From RGIG9041 sp045593905 (GTDB lineage: Bacteria; Bacillota; Clostridia; Oscillospirales; QAKW01), in assembly GCA_045593905.1 (NCBI GenBank), contig JAZNXL010000024.1:1-64000 (forward strand): a DNA stretch of 64,000 bases. Direction: 5' to 3'. Of this stretch, positions 42,581-51,501 are shown in pieces. The position numbers were made by a program, and so were the translations under genes. The number at the start of each line of letters is the position of its first letter. Within the stretch, counting starts at the first letter, position 1. The notes under the pieces are model-generated. The model ran no database searches. It was not told the origin of the DNA and saw only the letters and a program-made list of their open reading frames with translations.

Positions 42581-43876
42581 TTATAACTTTAACTCGCCTT
42601 GTGTAAGAGCTGTGCTTCTGTACGAGCTTTCTTTGCTTTTGCATTCCTCATCCCAAAGCGTTTTTACGTGCTCGTACACGCCGTCGTCAATGTCGGGCGT
42701 GCCTTTTGAAAAGGTGGGCAAAAGCATATCGCCCGCAACCTCGGGGTCGGTACAAGCGGGATCGTTTCTCCACGCATCGCGCTCGTCTTTGTTTCTTAGG
42801 TTGGGTATTTGCACACTCGCGCCGCCCTTTAAGATTGAGCGGAAAGCAAACATACCCGGTAAAGACATATCAAGAGCCTCGTACACGTCTATAATGTCAG
42901 CATCGGGGTTGCCTTTTATTTTTTCTATAAAGTGCCACATCGAGTAAAAGTCGGAACCGCCATGGCCAAAGCCCTTAACCTTTTCGCTGTTATCGGTTAA
43001 GTCAAGGTCCTGACGGGTTTTGTTTTTATAATCGCCCGAAAACGGGGTGTTTGTTAAAAACAGGCGGCGGATATGACCGTCTTTTGCCGCTTCGCGTCCG
43101 CACTCCATGCTACCTTTTGAGCCATACGCCGCATACCATATGGAGTTGGTGTAAAGGTTGCCGTGGGTGCTTTTTACAATAGCGTCGTTTTCAAGTGTTA
43201 CCATTTCAATGGCAAACTGTCCGCTTTTTGCGCCAACGCGGAGGTTGCGCTCGGTTTTTACGCTTTCAAACCCAACAACGCTGACAGGTCGAAGCCCTGT
43301 AGAATGGATAATGGGGCCAAGCGAGTGAGTGCAGTAAAAGGTAGAGTATTTGTTGTTGCGCCAATGGTTTTTGTCGCCGTAGGTAATGCTCGGCCAAATT
43401 GACTCGCAGTTATGTATATATTCGCACTCGGCATACTCAAGCTCGCCGATTTCGCCCGCCCCGTATCTCTTTTTCATTTCGGTTGTTGCGGGCATATAGC
43501 AGTAGTTTTCGCCGTATGCATAAATCATACCTGTTTTTTCAACCGTTTCAATAAGCTCTACCGCCTCTTTCATTGTTTGGCAGGGTAAAACCTCCGAAAA
43601 AACGTGCAGACCTCTGTTCATAGCCGCTATTGCAAACGGCGCGTGCTGATGCGCATAGTTTGCAAGCACCACAGCGTCCATATCGTGTTTTATAAAATCG
43701 TTAAAATTATCGTAAAAAGTAACGTTAAGTCCCACGGCGTGTTCTTTTTGCGCCTCTAAAATGTCGGGGTTGTTATCGCAAATTGCAACAACCTCGGCAT
43801 TGTCTGCTCTTTTGCAGTAGTTAATCATACTTGTGCCTCGGTATCCGCCCAAAACACCAATTCTTACTTTTTTCAT
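42581..43876 (-). CDS. Gfo/Idh/MocA-family oxidoreductase
   Basis: The 431-residue product has the N-terminal Rossmann domain (VRIGVLGGYRGTSMINYCK, AEVVAICDNNPDIL) and the GFO/IDH/MocA signature around FSEVLPCQTMKEAVELIE. In many members a lysine stands at the Glu-Lys-Pro position; here it reads SEVLPC, so the usual catalytic Lys is replaced. A C-terminal alpha/beta domain carries HGNLYTNSIWYAAYGSKGSMEC. Such enzymes oxidise sugars, inositols or glycosides with NAD, but the substrate is unknown. An AraC-type regulator is divergent. Confidence 0.88.
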   Translation of the reverse strand: MKKVRIGVLGGYRGTSMINYCKRADNAEVVAICDNNPDILEAQKEHAVGLNVTFYDNFNDFIKHDMDAVVLANYAHQHAPFAIAAMNRGLHVFSEVLPCQTMKEAVELIETVEKTGMIYAYGENYCYMPATTEMKKRYGAGEIGELEYAECEYIHNCESIWPSITYGDKNHWRNNKYSTFYCTHSLGPIIHSTGLRPVSVVGFESVKTERNLRVGAKSGQFAIEMVTLENDAIVKSTHGNLYTNSIWYAAYGSKGSMECGREAAKDGHIRRLFLTNTPFSGDYKNKTRQDLDLTDNSEKVKGFGHGGSDFYSMWHFIEKIKGNPDADIIDVYEALDMSLPGMFAFRSILKGGASVQIPNLRNKDERDAWRNDPACTDPEVAGDMLLPTFSKGTPDIDDGVYEHVKTLWDEECKSKESSYRSTALTQGELKL

Positions 43877-44028
43877 AAAACAATCTCCTTTTTATGAGCT
43901 GTATTTATTGTATCAGCAAAACAAGCAACGAACAATGGATATATTCTATATATTACAGTAAAATAGTTAGATTATTGTTGACAAGCAACAAAACAAACTT
44001 TATACTTTTTAAAAAAGGAGGTGGGCGC

Positions 44029-44832
44029 GTGATAGAGAATATTTGCCATTTTATACCGAGCTATAACAATGTTTATACAATACGCACAATCAACTTTGTT
44101 TTTGAAACAAAGCCGCAACAATATACCCACCTGCGCTCTGAATCGGTGTATAAAATGTATTACGTTTGCACAGGCACAGGCTGCATACATACTGCGGGAA
44201 AAATAACACCGCTAAAGCAGGGGGACGTGTTTTTTACATTTCCTGCTTCGCCTTTTGCAATAGAGTCAAACGAAAACTTTACTTATATGTACATATCCTT
44301 TGTCGGAAACAGGGGAAACAAGATTATGGAGGAGTTAAAAATTTGCTCTAATAATTTTGTTTTTCACGACGTAGGGCAGGTGCATGGGTTTTGGAAAAAC
44401 GGGATTATAACAAACACTCACGCAACCGACCTGATAAGCGAGTCGATTTTGTTATATACTTTTTCGGTACTGAGCGAGCGGGCACCCAAAAAGCAACCAA
44501 AAACCCCGCGCGGCGCCGACTTTATAAAAAAATATATCGACGAACATTTTTCCGACTGTAATTTTTCATTAAACAGTATGAGCACCGACCTGTCGTATAA
44601 CAAAAAATATTTGTCGCACGCGTTTAAAAAGACTTTTGGAATTGGTATAAGCGAGTATTTAAACATTATGCGTATTCAGAACGCCTGCACAATGATAGGG
44701 CAAGGGTTTACAAGCGTCAGCGATATTGCCGACAGATGCGGATATTCCGATCCTCAGTACTTTTCAAAAATATTTAAGTCAAAAATGGGCGTATTACCCA
44801 CACAGTACATAAAACAACAAACAAAAGGCTGA
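44029..44832 (+). CDS. AraC-family regulator (cupin-type sensor)
   Basis: The 267-residue product has an N-terminal cupin-like sensing domain (YYVCTGTGCIHTAGKITPLKQ, then GDVFFTFPASPFAIES) and a C-terminal AraC double HTH (SLNSMSTDLSYNKKYLSHAFKK; GYSDPQYFSKIFKSKMGVLP). The start is GTG 44029, with a full AAGGAGGTG six bases upstream, a strong reason to prefer it over the longer in-frame ATG at 43894. It is probably the activator of the divergent oxidoreductase-permease operon. Confidence 0.9.
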   Translation: MIENICHFIPSYNNVYTIRTINFVFETKPQQYTHLRSESVYKMYYVCTGTGCIHTAGKITPLKQGDVFFTFPASPFAIESNENFTYMYISFVGNRGNKIMEELKICSNNFVFHDVGQVHGFWKNGIITNTHATDLISESILLYTFSVLSERAPKKQPKTPRGADFIKKYIDEHFSDCNFSLNSMSTDLSYNKKYLSHAFKKTFGIGISEYLNIMRIQNACTMIGQGFTSVSDIADRCGYSDPQYFSKIFKSKMGVLPTQYIKQQTKG

Positions 44833-44853
44833 TTCTTTTGAATCAGCCTTTTT
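44823..44853. terminator. Bidirectional terminator
   Basis: AAAAGGCTGATTC, TTTT and GAATCAGCCTTTTT, between the AraC gene and the convergent DeoR-type gene. Confidence 0.9.
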
Positions 44854-44854
44854 G

Positions 44855-45607
44855 TTATGCCATTATTATTTCGCTTTTGCTTTGCGGTGTAAAATAGTTG
44901 GTTATGTTTGGGTTGTTTGTAATTATGTAGTCGATTGCCTGAATAGAGATAAGGTTGTACGGCGTTGACAGTTCAAACTTTGTTTTATCGCATAAAAACA
45001 CCGTTTTTCGCGATTGGTTAATAGCGACCTTGCGTATTTGTGTTTCGGGCAGCGACGGGTCGGTAAGCATGCCCTTTTCGGTGACCCCATGACAAGAGAA
45101 AAACAGAGTGTCAATATTAAACCTTTGAATAAACTCCTCGGCAAAGCTGCCAAAATGCGCAAGCGAGTTTTCAAAAATCTCGCCGCCGGTGCAATAGGTT
45201 TTAATGCCTTTTTTAACAAGCAAAGTCGCAAGCTCAATACCGTTAGTTATAACTGTTATTCCTTTTTTATCGGTCAAAAACTCTGCCATTTGTAAGGTGG
45301 TAGTTGACGAGTCGATAAAAATAATATCTCCCTCGCCAACAAGCTCGCAGGCGCGTTTGCAAAGTGAGCGCTTTTCGGCTGCGTGTATGGTTTTTCTAAA
45401 ACTTAAGGGTGCTACAATATGCTCTGATTGTATTTTTTTAGCACCGCCGTGTGAGCGCACAATAACACCGCGTTTGTCAAGCTCGGCAAGGTCACGGCGT
45501 ATGGTTGGAAGACTTACAAAAAGAGCTTTTGAAAGCTGGTCAGCCGATATGTATTGTTGTTGTTCGAGTATTTCGAGTATTTTATCATACCGCTCTTGTT
45601 TTAACAT
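44855..45607 (-). CDS. DeoR-family regulator of the glycerol-3-phosphate operon (GlpR-like)
   Basis: The 250-residue product has the DeoR HTH (ERYDKILEILEQQQYISADQL, then VSLPTIRRDLAELD) and the sensor domain with FIDSSTTTLQMAEFL, TVITNGIEL and YCTGGEI. It is divergent from the GlpA-like operon, the place of GlpR-type repressors. In the 127-base region between them the motif TTTTGATTG occurs twice (about 45629 and 45675), a possible operator. Glycerol 3-phosphate as ligand is inferred from context. Confidence 0.87.
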   Translation of the reverse strand: MLKQERYDKILEILEQQQYISADQLSKALFVSLPTIRRDLAELDKRGVIVRSHGGAKKIQSEHIVAPLSFRKTIHAAEKRSLCKRACELVGEGDIIFIDSSTTTLQMAEFLTDKKGITVITNGIELATLLVKKGIKTYCTGGEIFENSLAHFGSFAEEFIQRFNIDTLFFSCHGVTEKGMLTDPSLPETQIRKVAINQSRKTVFLCDKTKFELSTPYNLISIQAIDYIITNNPNITNYFTPQSKSEIIMA

Positions 45608-45662
45608 AAAAGCACCTCTTTTTTGAGCGTTTTTGATTGATTATCAACTTTTTAGCCACATA

Positions 45663-45693
45663 TTGACTTTTGTTTTGATTGTTTTATTATAAT
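45663..45693 (+). promoter_or_regulatory. Probable promoter of the GlpA-like operon
   Basis: TTGACT (45663-45668) and TATAAT (45688-45693) are 19 bases apart, longer than optimal. TTTTGATTG lies in the spacer, so regulator binding would overlap the promoter. Confidence 0.5.
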
Positions 45694-45734
45694 ATAAGTA
45701 ATAATTAATTGTCAACAAGGAGAATTTTTGGCGT

Positions 45735-47171
45735 ATGTATGATGTAGCAATTATAGGCGCCGGCGTCGTAGGCGGTATGACTGCTCGCGAGCTTTCAAAA
45801 TACAACCTTAAAATTTGTATTTTAGAAAAGCAAAACGACGTTGCAATGGGTGCCACAAAAGCAAACTCGGCAATCGTTCACGCAGGCTTCGATGCTAAAG
45901 AAAACAGCTTAAAAGCGTTACTTAACGTAAAAGGCTCAAAAATGATGGCCAAGGTTTGTTCTGAGCTCGGTGTTAAATACAAAAACAACGGCTCACTCGT
46001 TATCGGTTTTAACGACGAGGACAGACAGGTTATAAACTCACTTTTAGAGCGCGGTAATAAAAACGGTGTTGAGGGCTTAAGAGTTATTGAAAAAGACGAG
46101 ATTAAAGCGCTCGAGCCTAACATTTCAAATAACGTGCTTTGCGCACTCTATGCACCCACAGGTGCAATCGTGTGCCCTTATGACCTTACAATAGCTGCAA
46201 TCGGCAACGCTATGGACAACGGCGCTGACCTTAAATGCAACTTTGATGTTAAAGAAATTAACAAAACCGAAAACGGCTACGAGATTAAATCAAACAACGA
46301 CAAGATTGAAGCGCGCTACGTTGTAAACTGCGCAGGTTTATATTCTGACGAAATTGCAAAGCTTGTAGGCGACGATTCGTTTAATGTTCACGCAAGAAAA
46401 GGCGAATACATTCTTCTTGATAAAGAGTGCGGCAACCTTGTTTCGCACACAATCTTTAGAACACCCTCTAAAATGGGTAAGGGTATTTTAGTATCACCCA
46501 CAGTTGATGGCAACCTGCTTTTAGGACCAACATCTGTTGATATTGACGACAAAGAAAACAAAAACACAACAGCCGAGGGCTTTGCCGATATTATTTCAAA
46601 GGCAAACGAAAACGTAACCTCCGTTAACCTTTCAAAAACAATCACTTCGTTTTGCGGACTTCGCGCAGTAGGAAGCACCGGCGACTTTATCATAACATCT
46701 CCAAAACAAAATTATATAAATGCTGCAGGTATAGAGTCGCCGGGTCTTTCTTCAGCGCCCGCAATCGCTGAATATATAGCTGATATGCTCAAAGACCAAG
46801 GTCTTGAGCTTAATGAAAAAGCTGACTTTAACCCCATACGCGAGTCGGCACACGCGTTTGCCGATGCAACACTCGAGCAAAAAAACGAGATTATTAAAAA
46901 ATATCCTGCTTACGGTAGAATTGTTTGCAGATGCGAAAGCATTACCGAAGGCGAAATTTTAGATGCTATAAGACGTAACCCCAAAGCTACCGATTTAGAC
47001 GGTGTTAAGCGTAGAACACGCGCACAAATGGGCCGTTGCCAAGGCGGTTTTTGCGGTCCGTACATAACCGAGCTTTTAGCAAAAGAGCAAGGCATTAAAT
47101 ACGAACAGGTTACAAAATTCGGCGGCGAGTCGTACATAAACGTAGGTATTACAAAAGGAGGTCGCAAATAA
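45735..47171 (+). CDS. glpA: FAD-dependent glycerol-3-phosphate dehydrogenase, GlpA type with BFD-like [2Fe-2S] domain
   Basis: The 478-residue protein oxidises glycerol 3-phosphate to DHAP or a similar hydroxy acid. The N-terminal FAD site is IIGAGVVGGMTARELSKY, followed by a DAO fold. From about residue 395 there is a BFD-like cysteine domain, RIVCRCESITEGEILDAI and MGRCQGGFCGPYI, with four cysteines for a [2Fe-2S] cluster. This architecture is that of anaerobic GlpA and its clostridial relatives. It is the first of three coupled genes and overlaps the next by one base. The electron acceptor is not encoded nearby. Confidence 0.9.
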   Translation: MYDVAIIGAGVVGGMTARELSKYNLKICILEKQNDVAMGATKANSAIVHAGFDAKENSLKALLNVKGSKMMAKVCSELGVKYKNNGSLVIGFNDEDRQVINSLLERGNKNGVEGLRVIEKDEIKALEPNISNNVLCALYAPTGAIVCPYDLTIAAIGNAMDNGADLKCNFDVKEINKTENGYEIKSNNDKIEARYVVNCAGLYSDEIAKLVGDDSFNVHARKGEYILLDKECGNLVSHTIFRTPSKMGKGILVSPTVDGNLLLGPTSVDIDDKENKNTTAEGFADIISKANENVTSVNLSKTITSFCGLRAVGSTGDFIITSPKQNYINAAGIESPGLSSAPAIAEYIADMLKDQGLELNEKADFNPIRESAHAFADATLEQKNEIIKKYPAYGRIVCRCESITEGEILDAIRRNPKATDLDGVKRRTRAQMGRCQGGFCGPYITELLAKEQGIKYEQVTKFGGESYINVGITKGGRK

Positions 47172-48406
47172 TGAAAGATTTAGTTATTATTGGCGGCGGT
47201 CCTGCCGGTATGAGTGCGGCAATTGCCGCATACGAAAGCGGTATTAAAGATATTTTAATACTCGAGCGCGACTCAAACCTTGGCGGTATTTTACAACAAT
47301 GTATTCATAACGGCTTTGGTCTTCACAAGTTCGGTCAGGAGCTTACAGGCCCCGAATATGCGTGGAGATATGAGCAAAAAGTAAGAGAGCTTGGCATTGA
47401 GTTTAAGCTCGATACAATGGTTGTCGACTTAACCGAGGATAAGGTGATTACCGCAACAAATTCAAAGGACGGCATTTTTCAAATCAAAGCAAAGGCAGTT
47501 ATTCTTGCTATGGGCTGCCGCGAACGCGCAAAGGGCGCGCTTAATATTGCGGGCAGCCGTCCTGCAGGTATTTACAGCGCAGGTACAGCACAAAAATATG
47601 TTAATATAAAAGGCTATCTCCCCGGCAAAAACGTTGTTATTTTAGGTAGCGGCGATATTGGTCTTATTATGGCAAGACGTATGACACTTGAAGGCGCAAA
47701 GGTAAACGCAGTTTGCGAGCTTATGCCCTACTCAGGGGGTCTTGCAAGAAACATTGAGCAGTGCTTAAACGACTTTAATATTCCCTTAAAGCTCAGCCAC
47801 ACCGTAGTAGAAATTCACGGTAAAGACAGGCTCGAGGGTGTAACAATAGCAAAGGTTGATGAAAGAAGAAGGCCTATTGAACAAACCAAAGAATTTATCC
47901 CTTGCGATACACTTTTGTTATCGGTTGGTCTTATTCCCGAAAACGAGCTTACACGCGGCGCCGATATTGACATAAGCAATATCACAAACGGTGCGGTTGT
48001 TGACCAGGACAGACAAACCTCAATCGAAGGCGTTTATTCGTGCGGTAACGTTTTACACGTTCACGACCTTGTTGACTTTGTATCGGACGAGGCAGAAATT
48101 GCCGGTAAAGCCGCCGCTGATTATATTAAAGGCGTAAAAACCGAAAGCACCGAGATTACAATTAAAACCGACGGTAAAATCAGATACACTGTTCCGCAGG
48201 TAATCACAAAACAAAAAGACGTTACAGTTTACTTTAGAGTTAGCGACGTTTACAAAAACGTAAAGGTAACTGTAAAAAGCGGCGACAATGTTGTTATAAG
48301 CAAAAAACGCCCCAAGGTTGCTCCGGGCGAAATGGAGTCGGTAACACTTAAGTGCGACCAGCTTAAAGATGTTAAAGAATTAAGTTTTATGTTGGAGGAA
48401 ATGTAA
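47171..48406 (+). CDS. NAD(P)/FAD-dependent oxidoreductase partner of GlpA-like protein
   Basis: The 411-residue protein has an FAD site at the N-terminus (VIIGGGPAGMSAAIAAYESG) and a second dinucleotide site in the middle (NVVILGSGDIGLIMARRM), with YSCGNVLHVHDLVDFVS near the end of the flavin domain; a beta-rich tail of about 80 residues follows. In this conserved gene trio it is thought to shuttle electrons between the GlpA-like dehydrogenase and NAD(P)H or another carrier. GCILQQCIHNGFGLHKF-type residues near 45-60 (GGILQQCIHNGFGLHKFG here) are typical of the group. It is coupled by TAATG to glpA. Confidence 0.88.
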   Translation: MKDLVIIGGGPAGMSAAIAAYESGIKDILILERDSNLGGILQQCIHNGFGLHKFGQELTGPEYAWRYEQKVRELGIEFKLDTMVVDLTEDKVITATNSKDGIFQIKAKAVILAMGCRERAKGALNIAGSRPAGIYSAGTAQKYVNIKGYLPGKNVVILGSGDIGLIMARRMTLEGAKVNAVCELMPYSGGLARNIEQCLNDFNIPLKLSHTVVEIHGKDRLEGVTIAKVDERRRPIEQTKEFIPCDTLLLSVGLIPENELTRGADIDISNITNGAVVDQDRQTSIEGVYSCGNVLHVHDLVDFVSDEAEIAGKAAADYIKGVKTESTEITIKTDGKIRYTVPQVITKQKDVTVYFRVSDVYKNVKVTVKSGDNVVISKKRPKVAPGEMESVTLKCDQLKDVKELSFMLEEM

Positions 48407-48407
48407 T

Positions 48408-48752
48408 ATGGAAAGAAAATTAACTTGTATTATATGTCCTCTTGGCTGTGACCTCACAGTAACCCTCGATGGCAAAAAAGTTATAGGCGTTACAGGCAAC
48501 ACCTGTAAACGCGGCGAGGTTTATGCAAATAACGAGTGCACAAACCCGCAAAGAACTGTTACCTCAACAGTAAAATGCAAAGATGGTAGTATGGTAGCGG
48601 TTAAAACCGATACCACAATACCTAAAGACAAAATGTTCGAGGCAATGGAGATTATTAACGCGCAAACCGCTATGCTTCCCGTTCACATAGGCGACGTGAT
48701 AGTTGAAGATTTATTCGGCGCAAAGCTCGTAGCAACACAAAACAAACAATAA
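48408..48752 (+). CDS. DUF1667 protein, third member of the GlpA operon
   Basis: The 114-residue protein belongs to DUF1667, found almost always with the two preceding genes. It has conserved cysteines in CIICPLGCDLTV near the start and in GNTCKRGEVYA, which look like an Fe-S or zinc site; the first two resemble the N-terminal cluster motif of molybdopterin enzymes. A role as electron-transfer subunit is plausible but not shown. Only one base separates it from the upstream stop. Confidence 0.88.
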   Translation: MERKLTCIICPLGCDLTVTLDGKKVIGVTGNTCKRGEVYANNECTNPQRTVTSTVKCKDGSMVAVKTDTTIPKDKMFEAMEIINAQTAMLPVHIGDVIVEDLFGAKLVATQNKQ

Positions 48753-48770
48753 AAAAAGGCATAGGCTGTT

Positions 48771-48905
48771 TCACATAAGGAGCAATAGCCTTAAAAAGCA
48801 AGATTTTGGCACAAAACTGCGTTAAAAATGCTCGTAATACACAAAGGTATACTAACGCTTTTGTGCCTTGTTTTGCACACAAACTATTGCTTTATAAGGT
48901 GCCGA
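48771..48905. repeat. Imperfect 135-base palindrome, MITE-like
   Basis: The two ends match as inverted repeats: ACATAAGGAGCAATAG near 48773 against CTATTGCTTTATAAGGTG near 48884, and GCAAGATTTTGGCACAAAA near 48800 against TTTTGTGCCTTGTTTTGC near 48859. A central part (GCGTTA...TAACGC) is also paired. No protein frame of note is inside. It fills most of the 308-base gap after the DUF1667 gene and may be a small non-autonomous mobile element or a long RNA hairpin. Confidence 0.6.
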
Positions 48906-48941
48906 AGGCAGTTTTTATGTAGCTATTTTTCTATTAGACAA

Positions 48942-48981
48942 ACAACAAAAATCTCGCAATGCTGACGCATTACGAGATTTT
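48942..48981. terminator. Terminator hairpin
   Basis: AAAATCTCGCAATG, CTGACG and CATTACGAGATTTTTTT, with one mismatch. It lies between the palindromic element and the HAD gene end. Confidence 0.85.
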
Positions 48982-49060
48982 TTTATGCAGTATAATTGGA
49001 AAAGAGCTGTTAAAAACCTATTCATCCTTATGAGAAGCAGCCTTTTAGAGCCTTTTTATT

Positions 49061-49849
49061 TTATTCATTTGCAAGCTTTACAATATCACCAACACCATCA
49101 AGAACAATCGACGGCTTATAACCGTAGGTGGCGAGCGTTTGCTTGGTCGACACACCTGAAAGCACAAGAACAGTCGACATACCGCATTCAAGACCCGAGA
49201 TAACGTCGGTATCCATTCGGTCGCCTACCATTACCGCCTCAGCCGAGTGACAACCCAAAATTTTAAGACCGGTGCGCATCATAAGCGGGTTAGGTTTTCC
49301 GCAAAAATATGCCTTTCTGCCTGTTGCAATTTCAATGGGTGCTACAAGTGCACCGCAAGCGGGTGCTATTCCGTTTTCAATGGGACCCGATACGTCGGAG
49401 TTTGCGCCTATAAGCTTTGCACCGCCGAGTACCAGGTTGGTAGCCTTTGTTAACGACTCGAGCGAGTAGGCTTTGCCCTCTCCCACAACAACGTAGTCAG
49501 GGTTAACGTCGTTCATAGTAATGCCTGCATCGTAAAGCGCGTTAAAAAGCCCCGCTTCGCCGATTGCGTAAACACTGCAACCGGGTGCTTGCTCTTTTAA
49601 AAACGCGGCGGTTGCAAGCGCGCTTGTGTAAAAATGCTCTTCGCTGACGTCAAGACCCATACGCATTAGCTTTTGTTGCAGCTCTCTTGGGGTATATCCA
49701 CTGTTGTTTGTTAAAAATAAAAACTTTTTGTTGTTTTTTGTAAGCCAGTCAATAAACTCTCTTACACCGGGCAAAATCTGATTTCCGTGATATATAACAC
49801 CGTCCATATCACATATATAGCCTTTTTTGTCGTTAAAATTAACAGCCAC
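49061..49849 (-). CDS. HAD-superfamily IIA sugar-phosphate phosphatase (NagD-like)
   Basis: The 262-residue product has the HAD motifs: CDMDGVIYHG (nucleophile and acid Asp), FLTNNSG (motif II), a lysine in FCGKPNP (motif III) and VGDRMDTDV (motif IV). The large C2 cap between motifs II and III marks the NagD/AraL/phosphoglycolate phosphatase group. Placed after the glycerol-3-phosphate genes on the other strand, it might remove phosphate from glycerol phosphate or clear a toxic by-product. That link is position-based only. Confidence 0.9.
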   Translation of the reverse strand: MAVNFNDKKGYICDMDGVIYHGNQILPGVREFIDWLTKNNKKFLFLTNNSGYTPRELQQKLMRMGLDVSEEHFYTSALATAAFLKEQAPGCSVYAIGEAGLFNALYDAGITMNDVNPDYVVVGEGKAYSLESLTKATNLVLGGAKLIGANSDVSGPIENGIAPACGALVAPIEIATGRKAYFCGKPNPLMMRTGLKILGCHSAEAVMVGDRMDTDVISGLECGMSTVLVLSGVSTKQTLATYGYKPSIVLDGVGDIVKLANE

Positions 49850-49907
49850 GTCTTATTCCTCCTGTGTATACTAAAGTTATTTTATCACAGTATATCTGTT
49901 TTTTGCA

Positions 49908-49952
49908 ATAAAAAAGAAATTGAGGTGCATTTAACACAATGCACCTCAAATT
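49908..49952 (-). terminator. Terminator for the anchored surface protein gene
   Basis: On the minus strand TTGAGGTGCAT, TGTGTTA, ATGCACCTCAA, then TTTCTTTTTT. It ends the gene at 49962-51383. Confidence 0.85.
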
Positions 49953-49961
49953 CTTTATTAA

Positions 49962-51383
49962 TTATTTTACTATTCCGCCGCCCCACTCAACTGCGGTAAA
50001 ACCGCATCTTTGCGGTGCGGATAATGTTTGTTCTTTAATTTTTACAAACTCGTTTGACGGCTTGTATGCCATAAACACACGAATAAGCGTGTCGGGTGCG
50101 GGGTTAATATTCAGCTTTGCGCCGTTGGTGTACGCATCGGTCTGGAACGCGATAACGTTGTAGGGGTTATTTTGCATAAGCGGCAGCCAGTACACAATAA
50201 ACTCGTTGGCTTCTTTGCGGTTAAGTCCTAATTTTTCAAGCGCGGTTTCTAAAAATAAAGCGGTGTCTTCGCCTTTTACACAAAAGCCCTCGCTAAAATC
50301 GTATTCGGCGTCAATTTCGCCCTCCCAGTATAAATAGTTATACTGCTTACCGTTTTTGTCAAAAAGTGTGCCGTCGGGCTTGGCTGTAACCTGCCAGCCG
50401 TTATTGTATGCAGGGTAGGTGCAACTAAGTGCGCCGTTTAAGTCAAGGGTTACCGAAACATTGGTTGTTTTTTCGGGGTACAGATAAATAACAGGCTTGT
50501 AGCAAACGTCCGGGTCGGGCTCAAAGTAACTCGGCTCAATAGACACTAAATCAGCTTCGTATCTACGCGATTTTTGGTCAAAATACACGTTTTCAATTTT
50601 ACAGGTAACCTGGTCGTTTGTACACCACTTGTCTTCAATACTTCCGTTTATTTTGTATTGGTAAGGGGTTGGTATTACGTCAACCGCCATAAAGCAGTCG
50701 CTATAAATTTTTGTTATTCTTATATCATCAAATACAGCGCGATTTGATAGGTTGTTTTCGGTTTTTTCTATCCAGCTGCCTGTGTATTCAACAATGGTTG
50801 CCTTTGTTCTTGCCCACTCAACAATTTCACTTACCTTTTTTGCCTGCTCCTCGGTAAAGTTTGCCTGACCGCGTGTGCATCTTGCAAGGCTTGTTGGGTT
50901 TACAGAGTATTCGCCAAACTCGGTTATAACCGTTACGGGTGCTTCGCACTTGCATGCGTCAAGATTTGAATACCAAAAGCTCGAAAGCAAATTGGTTAAA
51001 TAAACCGATTCGCCACCCATAAACGAAAACTCCTTGCTGTCTGAAAAAGCTATTGTTGTTATTGTATTACCGCAATCAGCATATAACTCGTCGTCGGTGT
51101 TGGTAGGTGTGTGAGCGTGGTCAATTTCTATATCGGTATGAATCAGGTTTTTTTCTTCGCGCTCAAACAACTTATCGAGCGATAAAAAGTTGAGCGGGAA
51201 GGGATAAATTTTTGTAGCCTCATATACATCGCCCGCACCGTAAAGGCGGTTCCAGTCAACAATTTTATAAGTGAGCGATGTAAATGCCTTTGTTCCGCCA
51301 TCTTTTACAAAAAGCGTTGTCGGAACGGGAATAACTAAAATGAGTAAAACAATTACCAAAGTAATTATTATTTTCTTTTTCAT
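49962..51383 (-). CDS. Membrane-anchored protein with C-terminal KPVIYLYPE domain, unknown role
   Basis: The 473-residue protein begins MKKKIIITLVIVLLILVIPVP, a signal anchor without a clear cleavage site, so most of it lies outside. The N-terminal half is of unknown fold. The C-terminal part, from about residue 295, starts with CYKPVIYLYPEKTTNVSVTL and contains NYLYWEGE and EFIVYWLPLMQNNPYNVI. I have seen this KPVIYLYPE-type domain in scattered bacterial surface proteins, without an assigned function. The start is ATG 51383, with AAAGGAGTG upstream. It is a single-gene unit. Confidence 0.65.
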   Translation of the reverse strand: MKKKIIITLVIVLLILVIPVPTTLFVKDGGTKAFTSLTYKIVDWNRLYGAGDVYEATKIYPFPLNFLSLDKLFEREEKNLIHTDIEIDHAHTPTNTDDELYADCGNTITTIAFSDSKEFSFMGGESVYLTNLLSSFWYSNLDACKCEAPVTVITEFGEYSVNPTSLARCTRGQANFTEEQAKKVSEIVEWARTKATIVEYTGSWIEKTENNLSNRAVFDDIRITKIYSDCFMAVDVIPTPYQYKINGSIEDKWCTNDQVTCKIENVYFDQKSRRYEADLVSIEPSYFEPDPDVCYKPVIYLYPEKTTNVSVTLDLNGALSCTYPAYNNGWQVTAKPDGTLFDKNGKQYNYLYWEGEIDAEYDFSEGFCVKGEDTALFLETALEKLGLNRKEANEFIVYWLPLMQNNPYNVIAFQTDAYTNGAKLNINPAPDTLIRVFMAYKPSNEFVKIKEQTLSAPQRCGFTAVEWGGGIVK

Positions 51384-51501
51384 AAAAATCACTCCTTTTG
51401 TTTAAGGTGATAAGAGTAATACGAGCCTGCCTGAAAGTCATAAATTAATGTGCTTTTCACCATATACAACACTTAACAATATAAAAATGTTTCAAAAACT
51501 G

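Noticed and set aside
45735..48752. Complete GlpABC respiratory complex
   Set aside because: The third gene is DUF1667, not the GlpC ferredoxin-type anchor, and the second is a two-dinucleotide oxidoreductase, so this is the clostridial variant.
48985..49203. 72-codon frame on + before the HAD gene end
   Set aside because: It overlaps the well-supported HAD phosphatase gene on the other strand and has no protein-like features.
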